From the NCBI GenBank assembly GCA_032622095.1, contig CP136062.1:37822918-37886917 (forward strand): a stretch of DNA of 64,000 nucleotides. The letters run 5' to 3'. Below, one piece after another: positions 49,201 through 61,200 of this stretch. A model generated the notes under the pieces. It was not told the origin of the DNA and searched no databases. It saw only the letters and a program-made list of their open reading frames with translations. The position numbers and the translations under genes were made by a program. Source of the DNA: Siphonodentalium dalli (lineage: Eukaryota > Mollusca > Scaphopoda > Gadilida > Siphonodentaliidae). Within the stretch, counting starts at the first letter, position 1, and every line of letters starts with the position of its first letter.

Positions 49201-52200
49201 TTCCAATGTGGATCGTCAAGTTTTGATTAAACTTTGGTATCTTATTGGACTAATTGTACTGTTCATGCGCTGACATGTTTGCACGGTGTGTGTTTGCACG
49301 CATTTCGTTATAGAAAACCACATGGTGCCAGAATATGAACGGAACCGCGCACATAACATGCATCTTTACCAAAGCTAACGACATGAGAAGTAAAATTTAT
49401 GTAGTTTCACTTGTAACAGTGCTACTGTAATTTGGCTTCAAATGCCTGTATGATTTATTCTTGCGAGATAATTGCATGCTATTTACAGGCAAATTCCGGT
49501 AGCATCGCTACAGGTTGAACTACAGAGATTTTACTTCGCACGTACATGTAGTTAGCTGTGGTACAGTTGCATCTTATATGCTTGTTTCCTTTCATATTAT
49601 GGCACCACGTCGTTTTCTACGACAAAATGCGTGCAAATCATACCGTGCAAACTTGCCAGTATATGAACGTACCCTTATCAGTAATACCATTGTATCAGTA
49701 ATATTTACATAACTTCGATTTTGATATGCGTAATCATTATTGGAGAGTTGTTAAAGGTGACATGCAATGTTTTTCATAATTTGGCTGAAAATTTATTTAA
49801 TTGGTCGCCGGTTTGGTCAGAAAATTTATCCCGCAAACTCGATATTTAACCGACGCACCTATCTCCCGATATGCGGCGTCAATGTTTCAGCGTTTTGAGA
49901 TAGGTTTCCCGTGTCAGTGACAACGTCATGACTTATCTCCCCATAGTTTGTGACGTCACGGATTGACAAGAGAAAGTCTAGTTTATGGCTTGTCTCAAAA
50001 TTGCTTACAAAATCCGATAATGGCTGCGGACACACGTAGCAAAGTAGCGATGGCATATAGTAGGTATGACAATTTATTATGGTGGAGTTTGGTGACATTG
50101 GTCGTCAAAATTAATATGCCATAGCTAGCGATGTCGCCCGCTGCATATTCGCACAATGAGTCTTCCAAAGTTCGTTATAATCAGCCTTTTCTGGTTTTTG
50201 TCCTTGTATAGTTCGCGTTGTTAATTCCAGATCATATCAATAAAACGTGCATGATACTACGTGCATGACATGAAAGTGAATGAGGGATTGCCACGGTCAA
50301 AAACAATTCTGGACGATCCATCGTGCAATTATATATATCGTAGAGAATACAATGTAGCAACACGTAATGAGTAGAGATCAGCCTTGGTGAAGCGCAATGG
50401 GTTAATTGGTCCAGTCAACTCATTGTGCGGAAACTCAGCGGGTGACATGACTATCTATGGCACAGAATTATGACGACCAATTGTCACCAAACTCAATCAT
50501 AATAAATTGCCACACCTACTATGCCATCGCTACTGTGGTACGTGTGTCGGCAGCCAATATCTTAATAATGAAAATAAGAACGCAGTAAATCTATTGTCAT
50601 GCATACTTGTTGATGATTGTCATCTTACATACTTTTATGTTACATCGCATAAACCCACTTCGATTGCTTTGTGTCCCTTTAATGTTGCAATATCACCCCT
50701 GGTCAAGTGGTCCTGCTAATATGATATGATGCTGGTGGTCCTGCTGAATTGATATGATGCGGGTAGGGCAAAATGATGCCGTTACGAAAAAGTACCGTTA
50801 TTTTTTCTAATGTTGTCATTTTCATGGTGTTTTGCTAACCCGAGTGATTTGAGAAAAAACCAGTGTGTGTATGAAACATTCAAGAGCATATGTATTTTAA
50901 AATATAATTAATAATGCCTGCGCTGGTGCTTCTAAAACGACGTGAATAACCATCTTCAATATAGTCGATTTTCAACAACTAATACAACCGGTATTAATAC
51001 TGTTTCGCAATAAATATGGTTTTGAATATTTGATACGCATAATGGCTTTTCTTGTATATGTTCAGATTATTGGAACACTGCGAAAAAGACAAATAAATAA
51101 AATATAACGGTACTTTTTGTTAACAGCATCATTTTGCCCTAACAGCATCATATCAATTCAGCAGGACCAACCGCATCATAGCACATTAGCAGGACCACTT
51201 GACCAGGGGTGGATATTGCTGTCGAAAATAGGTTTATATACGGGTAGGTTTATATACGGGTGTCTAGGAACATACAGTCAATTTTAAGTAATTACAAGTC
51301 ACTTTATTGCTCAATTACGATATTACGGTCGGTCGCCAAATTTATTCTGGATCCAATTTCCCATTTTCCATTAGAGAGAACAGATAAGGTCCAGACACAA
51401 GTATCTGTTGGGTAGTTTTACTATTTTAGTGTTTTTAATATAGTTTCTTCATGAAGCTAGTTTAATAGCCAACTAATTTATGCGGATTGTCGTAATTATA
51501 AGCAATCAACGTCGTTTTCGATGCATCTGTCGGCGTATAGAAGTGTCTGATGCCGAACTACATACTTTCGCTTGCATATATTATAGTGGCCGACATAAGG
51601 ACGTTTGGTCATGGGTATCGTACGTGGTGGCTTTTCTGTGGATGCGATTATGCAGTACCAATTTGATACCGGGGCATTAGCAGTCTGATTCCGGGGAAGT
51701 ACCAGTCTTCTACCGTGGCAGATAATATACCGGACTGGTAGGGTGGTACCGTGGTACCGCAATTACCATCAACTCGGTGATTTAGCTGTGTGTGTTATGG
51801 GAACCCACAGGGAGACTTGAGAAAATATTATTTATCAGTTGGACCACTATACTTATAATTATGATTTTTGTTTCATATCTTGTAATTTCAGATGAACCAC
51901 ATACACAAGTGCTATGTACGAGTTTTAATATATTATCATTTGAGTTTGATTGCCATAATATACGGATTTGTTATGTACGAGAGTTTGTAACTTATCATTT
52001 CAGTTGGACCGCCGTACGGAGGTGTTATGTACGAGTTTTTGGGACGGGAAGCACCGTTCCTAATTTTAGCTGCTCTAGCCTTCTTTGATGGATGTAAGTA
52101 ATTATTCTTTGATGGATGCAAGTAATTATTCTTTGATGGATGTAAGTAATTATTCCATTCATTTTCGAACTTTGTTCTATTTTTTTCAGAAAAATACTAC

Positions 52201-55200
52201 ATGCAGGGACGTGGCTAGAGGTGCCCGTTGGGGTGTCCACATTCAAGCTTTAAATTACACCCCCTTCTGGAACCATACCAAATTTCTAGGTCCCCAGAAT
52301 AGTTCCAACTATTGGATATTTCCAACCTGACACCTCCACTAAGGTTGGAAAATTTCCTGATGGCCAAAAGTAGATATATATATGCTACTGTTGGTTTAAA
52401 AACAACAAATTACCAATTAATTATTGGTTGAAAAATCAAACACTGAAAACAATGACAACATAAAGTCTGGAGTGGGGGTAGTGGGTATGACACCACAAGA
52501 ACCGTCTGTCGCCACGTCACTCACCGCATGTGGTTACATGCACCATCTCTCATGGGAGCTGGAGTGGGGTAGTGGGTATGACACCACAAGAACCGTCTGT
52601 CGCCACGTCACTCACCGCATGTGGTTACATGCACCATTTCTCATGGGAGCTGGAGTGGGGGTAGTGGGTATGACACCACAAGAACCGTCTGTCGCCACGT
52701 CACTCACCGCATGTGGTTACATGCACCATCTCTCATGGGAGCTGGAGTGGGGGTAGTGGGTATGACACCACAAGAACCGTCTGTCGCCACGTCACTCACC
52801 GCATGTGGTTACATGCACCATTTCTCATGGGAGCTGGAGTGGGGGTAGTGGGTATGACACCACAAGAACCGTCTGTCGCCACGTCACTCACCGCATGTGG
52901 TTACATGCACCATTTCTCATGGGAGCTGGAGTGGGGGTAGTGGGTATGACACCACAAGAACCGTCTGTCACCACGTCACTCACCACGTGTGGCTACATGC
53001 ACCATCTCTCCTGGGAGCTGGAGCGTGTAGGGCATCATTCTCTTGTGTTCTATTTCTACACATTGGTTATGATTTATATAGGCAAGACCATTTATCACCT
53101 TTACTGTCTATCCTCTTCCTTAATTTCCCCTCAATCCGTATTTGAACATATTACTTTATTAATTACAGCCACTACAAATTATTTGATATGAATCTAGTCC
53201 AGTACATGTAGCTGACCACAAATATTTAACGCGGTCAACTAGTTTTTTTTCCGTTCACGTATGAGGTGAATGGACAAATGGTTCCAACAAATATTTTTTT
53301 CCGAAACTCAAATGATTTTTCCTTCATATTTAACAGTTACTTAGTCTGCATGTGCATTGCATCTTTACCAAACATAACATGAGAAGTTGCATTGTATATA
53401 TGCACGTTTTTTTTCATATTCTGCCACCATATGGGTTTGTACAACGAAATTTATATAAACAATTTGCAATTAAGGGCTAGCATCACTAAATTCACCCTCT
53501 GGGGACGTCTGTTTATGCCTCATCTTCTCTTGAAAGTTACTTTATTATCAAATTTCTATGGAAACTTCTTCACATATAGATTCTATTTCTCTTTTTAGTT
53601 TATTTACTCTATATCCCCCAATTGGCAGACGACAAATTGCATAATCGAGGTTCCCAATGGGTGTATACATCACAATATTCGCCATTTTGGGAACTTCAAT
53701 CTGAATCTATGTCTCCCATAGCAGATGAGGTATTGCAGAATGAGGTCCCAAGATGGTGAATTTGGTGATGCTAGATAGCTGTGCGGGATAGCGCCACTAA
53801 ATTCACCCTCTTGGGACCTCATTCTGCAAATTACAGACACACAATGCTATGTACTACTGAGAGTCATCAACTTCTAACTGCATTCGTCTAACTTTACGAT
53901 GTATATAAAGTTTTTATCTAATATTATTGTGACTTGCGCAGGTCTCCAGCTGTTGATACTCAATCCATCCATCAAACCCGAGGTTCAAGAGGGATCCTCG
54001 TTAAAAGAACTCCTCAAAGATAAATATATCCTAATTGCTGCTGGTAAGTGTCAAAGATAAATATATCATAATTGCTGCTGGTAAGGCTCAAAGATAAATA
54101 TATCATAATTGCTGCTGGTAAGGCTCAAAGATAAATATAATATGATCATATGCAAGCGTAATTAACGAACAAAGTTAAAACACTCACATCGTGGTTTCTG
54201 CATGAAGCGTTTAAAATAATTCTTGTCAAAATCACTTTATAGATTCCCACCAAATAAGATCCACATGCATAAGGCTTATGTTTGGTGGGGTGATTATACA
54301 TAGTTATATATGTTGTCGAGAGTGGAACTGAAACTAACCATTATATTACTTGGCGTGCTGGGGGAGCCCTCCGCCTCATATACGCAGGTTAGATTTAGAA
54401 GCGTGTCCATTTCATAATGTTCATTTCATTCATAACATGTCATCATGTCGATTTCAACGATAGTCGACAATCAACGTCATCGTGTAACTTTCCCCATTGA
54501 CCGAAATCGCGCGGAACTGAATGTATCTTCTGCTTTGTTATTCAAGAACATATGATATACACTCTTAGAACCAGAAGTCCTTCCGAGAACCCAAAAAGGT
54601 TCTTCACCTTGTCACAATAGGAGCACCTTATTTGGTGCTTCGAGGGACCCCATCATAAGGTTCTACTGAAGAACCATATCATAAGGTTCAACAGAAGAAC
54701 CCCGAGATGGTTCTTAAGGGAACCATAATATGAACATGGTTCGTCAGGGAACCTTTATAAGAACCCCAGATGGTACTTCTGAGGACACAATCATAATGGT
54801 CACACGAGGTTTCTCCAGAAAACCGTTCATATATCAGAACAGGGTTCGTAAGGGATCCATAATCTACCCCAACAGAGAACTTCAGAGAACCTGTAAGATG
54901 GAATAGCGTACGATGATAATATAGTATGTTTGCGCTCTTGCGTATATCGCGACGTTCAGTGCACTTTGAGGTGTTTTATAATAACTAATAGATTGTCATA
55001 ATATTGAAGCATTTGGGGAATGATATATACAAGGCAGCTTATACCTACACGTTCCATATACAATTCGCTTAATTTTGGTGTGATTCATATTCTTGAATAC
55101 CCGAAAGTGGTGAATTAGTCTGCACTTTAACATATATTTATGTGTATTTTACGATTATCATACGAGGGTTCTTCAGATAACCTATCATATATCAGAACAT

Positions 55201-58200
55201 GGTTCTTAAGGGAACCATAATCTATCCCAACATGGTTCTTTAGAGAACCTTTATAAGAACTCCAGATGGAATAGCGTACGATGATAATATAGTATGTTTT
55301 CTTCTTGCGTATATCGCGACATTCCGTAAACTATAATGGTCTGAGTGCACTGCCTGTGGTTTTTACCTTTAGATAGCAAGTTTTGGCTCAATTGGTCGAG
55401 CTGTTTTCGAGTTTATAAAGGACACACACACACGAAAGTATCGAAATATATAGTAGAGTACTATTACTATTATACATTACTATTCCCCAACCCTGCGAAC
55501 AAACACATACTCCTCCTTTCTCTCTGGTTGATGTTTTATTCATGTTCATCACTCAATTCGGCTCCATGGTACATGTAACAACTGCATTATTGTTTGGTCA
55601 TGAACCCTTCAGCATCGAAAAGAACCCTAGTCAGACACCGACGAACCCTATCGATTACAGAGAACCTTTTCTGACACCGAGGAACCTATGGGTTCTTAAG
55701 AGAACCCTTGAGTTCTTCAAAGAACCACAAAGAACCCTTATTTCTTAGAGTGTATATGGATTATCAGATGCATGTATGTACTATGCAGACTTATGATATC
55801 AATCAAATCCATATTAAATATTATATTATTTCCTTTCACACGGTCACGAAATCAGATAGCCTATGTACGAAACAACTTTGTTTCGTTACCATAATATCTG
55901 CTGGTAAGTCTCAGTGATAAATATATCATAATTGCTGCTGGTAAGTCTCAACGATAAAGAAAATATTTGAGTTTGTGTTTGAATACCGAAATATCTCATG
56001 AGTGTCTGGATAGGAATATCGATTTTTCACGAGCGGCTCCAGACACGAATGAGATGTTTCAAGTATTCAAACAAAAAACTGTTGGTCTTCTTTTTGTTAC
56101 ATGCGCCTTATTAACAGGTCTGGCAATTCCCAAATATAGCTACAATAGTCACATAGAGCCATTGTAACTGCATGTGGCTATTAATGATGGATGAAACTGG
56201 GTGAAGAGAGATAACCCAATCCAACAAGCAATCATTTAAATATACATGTACAAGTATATGATTTGATTATACTCTTAGTAAATTAATATTGTTTGCCATG
56301 TCCATATATATTTAAAAAAAATTCCAATATTGTGACTTTTTGCTGACAACTGTACCTAAATAGAAGAAGAATAGACCATAAATGAATGGATCTGAGTCTC
56401 ATATCACATAGCATAATCAATATCTAAACAGATGCATGTGCTTAGCTACGCTTCTCTGATATTCCGCAAGCTGGTGCAACCGAAATATCACCTGAAGTGA
56501 TTTCATAAGTTGTAACAACATAATACCCATCAACCTTAGTTGCAACAGCTCGCGGTAATACATGCATGTAATGCAAATTGGTAAAATATTGTTTTACGAT
56601 AGTCAAATGTAGCTACAATAACTACATATATATGGCTATTGTATCTATAATAGAGAATGGGCCAGACCTGATTAATGTTCACAGTTGCCGAATTATGCGG
56701 CATTTTTCACTTTTAATAGTACAACAAATTGAACAATACTCGGAAAGAAACAACTGGTTAACCCTTTATAGAGCCCCACATATACTGGAGCAGACGACAC
56801 TCTGCAGTGCATGCTTCCATCTGTGTGAGGCTCCCTGTGGGATAAATCTCTTAATTAACCCTTTACCCAACAAAACGGCCATAAACGCCCAAATAAAGCT
56901 TCAACAGCCTAAAATATCTTGGGTCTGTCTCAATAACACCAGACAAATATGGATATCATTGGAACCGGTTCATTGACCACATTGTGATGGTTACCGTTAT
57001 GCCCCTGTGCCATATATAAGAGAATGCATTGGCCTAAAAAAATAAAAAAAAATAACACTTTTTACCATTTTTTCTTACATTCTTTAACAAATTTATAATT
57101 GTTTCTTACATTTTTTAACAATTTTTATAATATTTTTCTACATTCTTTGACAATTTTATCATTTTTAATATGTGTTAAGCCAATGCATTCTCTTATATAT
57201 GCGAGGCGGCCTATGGTCGACTCACATATATAAGAGAATGCATTGGCACAGGGCCGTTCTGTTGGGTAAAGGGTTGACCCAAATTTCTTAAATGCTGCTA
57301 TAGTGATGAATTATATAGCGAAATATGCGCCATATTCCCATATGGGCATTTTTTTCTTCAGAAATCCAACCCATGTCGCCACTGTACTGTCAGTTTTGAC
57401 GCCTATTATGTCGTGACTACACTGGCAGTTTTGACGTATTACTGACAACCAAATAACACAACTCTCTTGGTAGGTCCCATAAGGTTTGCTAACATGGGTA
57501 TAGCTATGTTATATCTTGGTAGTTTCCATAACGTGTGGTAACATGGGTATGGTTATGATATAACATAACTCTCTTGGTATAGTTCTTAACTTTTGCAAGC
57601 ATGAGTATTGGTATGTTATCTCTTGGTAGGTTCCATAACGTTTGGTAACATGGATATGGGTATGGTTATGATATAACACAACTCTCTTGGTATAGTTCAT
57701 AACTTTAAATTTGCAAACATGAGTATTGCTATGTTATCTCTTGGTAGGTTCCATAACGTTTGGTAACATGGGTATCGCTATGATGGAGACGACGATGCCT
57801 CTCTGGATGAAAGAAACGATGCACGCTCCAGAATGGCAACAAGGTCGGTATCATAACCCTTAAAAAGTATCAATCCGTCTAATCAATGTAAAGTAATTTT
57901 GTTGGCGCGCTGCCAAGTTGCGGGAAGCACGCGCTTATTCGTCACTAGTGACATATACACTATGTTGTAATGTTCTTTTAAAGATATAATAGGGGTATCA
58001 TGTGATTTTCTTGGAGAGCCATTATGGATATATAGAAATGAATGAGGAACGTGCATGTATTCAAGACATCTATCTGGAGTTTCCGGACACGGAAATTCCA
58101 ACTACACCCCCCCCCCCCCTTAAATCAGAATCAGACCAAACACAAGTTTTGCATAATTCCATTTGCACCCCATTGCACCTCAGTGCTCAGGCTTAATATC

Positions 58201-61200
58201 ATACACATACAGGGCCCAAACAAAAATTTACAGCCCTTTTGCTACCCACCCACCCTTTTTGTGCAAATAAATATTTTTTCCGCCAGATTTTTTTGGACCC
58301 ACCCCATAAAATAATAAAAAAAATCATTTTAAATCTAATCAAGACCAAATCAAACAGAATCAAAGGTAAGTTTTAAATTGGTCCGTTTCTGGCAGATTCC
58401 AAGTGTTCAAACAATTGAAAAACTATCAACGGTTATGATGTTGTTTTCGACATTGAAAAATACATTTTGAAATAAAAAGTGTTTTATTCTACAGTATGCA
58501 CAGATATTGTGAGGTAATATTTATAGTGCCAATAAGCCAACATTGTGTTTAATTTTTACATAAATAGTCCAGTTACTAATTAATGACTTCTTCACCGTTG
58601 TTCCCAAAAAGGTGCCATCAACCATCATATCAGAACACATTATAGCCATGCCTGCAATGACAGTTATATAGTATATAAGTATCACTCTTTGGAGCCAAAT
58701 AAACAGGCTGGCATGTTTATTTTTTAATTTGAGGTATTTTGTTAGCCAGCACTCTGCAGCACTAGTATTATTTGGTCATTATAGACATGCCAGAGTGAAA
58801 ATGCCAGCATTATCAGGCACTATTCAATATTAATTTGAGGTGAAATGCAAACAAGCACTCCTATTCAGTCATCACTTTTATTTGGCACCAGATAGTGCTT
58901 TATCTTATACCTACATATGTTCTTAAGTGTTGGTTAAGGTCATAATATATGTTAGAACACATTTATTAGTGAAAACAACTTAAAACAATGTCCATAACGT
59001 GGATTGGAAAAAATTTGCACAAACAATGTTTTTCAGGCCTCTGAGATGCACCCACCCCGCCCGGTATTGGTATGTTTTTGGAAGATCTCCCATGTATTAC
59101 TTATATCTTATACCTACCCTGTTCCTAAGTGTCTGTAAAGACCATAACCTGCCTTAGAACACAATTATTAATGAATATATTTGAAAACAACTTAAAACAA
59201 GGGCAAAAATGTGAATAGAAAAAAAATTGCACAAACTCATTTTTTCGGGCCTCTTCGGACCCACCCACCCCGGCCCTGTATGATAACACTTTTGTGCGAC
59301 CCCCCCCCCTCTGATACATGCCTGTTATATCAGTAGCTACATGCACTATTCCACGCTGCTGCATATTTTGGCCGTCTTTTTGTCTGACACACTTCGCTCT
59401 CAATTGTGGCAATGTGTGTCAGCCGTGTATGTTTGCAACCTGGGTAATAGCATGTTTACAACCTGGGTAATAGCATGTTTACAACCTGGGTAATAGCATG
59501 TTTACAACCTGGGTAATAGCATGTTTACAACATGGGTAATAGCATGTTTACAACCTGGGTAATAGCATGTTTACAACCTGGGTAATAGCATGTTTACAAC
59601 CTGGGTAATAGCATGTTTACAACCTGGGTAATAGCATGTTTACAACCTGGGTAATAGCATGTTTACAACCTGGGTAATAGCATGTTTACAACCTGGGTAA
59701 TAGCATGTTTACAACCTGGGTAATAGCATGTTTTGTCACATAGCCGTAAGATCATGTCTTTTTTACTTTAAACATATTTTATTCGTATAAAATATACACA
59801 AGGGATCGGAGCACAAGTTATTTCAACTTCGGTAACCACTCTTCCGTATACAAATTTGACAATACCTTGTTATCAAATGACAAGAAATTGCGTCTTCATT
59901 ATGTCGAATAACATCTTTCTTATATGTATATGGATTACTTATTACGACGACCATAACACTATGCCTATCTGTTTCTGTTCGGACGTTTAAGGAAAAAGTG
60001 AAATATAGATTTCAAGGCTACATGTCTCAAACATTTGACTGTAAGGTTAATCTGAATTGGTATAGTAGATAATTTGGCGACTGGCCCGATGACGACATTG
60101 ACGGCTGCGCTGTAAAGAATTGCCGATGTATAGACACACTAGTCATTCCAGCAATGTTAAGAAGTCAGGATCCGATACCATTTTCGGGCGAATTCAGATT
60201 TTGAATCCGGGTTACACCCCCTGGTTGACAACAAATCCTGGATGTGTCTCTCCCTCGCATTTATTGCACCTAACTTCTTTGGATTATATGTGTGAAAAAA
60301 CATCCACAACCTATATATCCATATAACGACTCTGCCCGGGACGTGTAGTGTTCGTACATGTATGCAAGTAGATATTAGCCAGATTCAGCCACATGTTCAT
60401 GTACGTGTCATAATAGTACGTGTATGTGTTTCTATGCTATTGCTATGGTCATGCACGTGGCTGGGAAAGTCATGTGATTTAACAGGCCAATGTTTTTAGA
60501 TAACCTTTTGAGATAACGGCCAAATGTTTGGCAGAAGGTGTAAACAATAATCCGGTAAAGCGACATGTCCACACTGCGACCGCCGATATGCTTATTTGGC
60601 TACAACTAAATCATTATCTTTCCGCGCGTTCCCCTGTATTACCATACTGCCTGGCTGGCCTTGCACAATGACAAATTAACACTTCCATGACAGGAGCTGA
60701 GCTGGCGCAACATTAAACACCCTGTGTCAATGCATTCTCTTATATTTGCGAGTCGATCATAAGCCTAGCAATTAGTTATCATTTTTTCTTACATTCTTTA
60801 ACAATTTTTATCATTTTTTACTTAAATTCTTCATCAATTTTATAATTTTTATAATTTTTTCTTACATTCTTTATAAATTTTTATCATTTTTCTTACATTC
60901 TTTATAAATTTTTATCATTTTTCTTACATTCTTTAACCATCTTTTATTATTTTTTTTCTTCATTTTTTCTTACATTTTTAGACAATAATAAAAATAATAC
61001 AATTTTTTAGGCCAATGCATTCTCTTATAGATACGAGGCGACCGCTAGTCGATACGCATATATAAGAGAATACATTGGCACAGGGTTTTCGCAAAATATC
61101 AGGAAGCTCCAGTCATGAAAGGGATTTTGATATTTTGCTTTAAAGGCACGTGAGGCCTTAGTTGTCGAAAATATTCATATTTGTTCCAATCACCGTAAAC

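Noticed and set aside
52424-53191. Repeated 75-130 residue frames with THRMWLHAP-like motifs
   Set aside because: 92-bp minisatellite inside VMAT intron 7; the unit is not a multiple of three.
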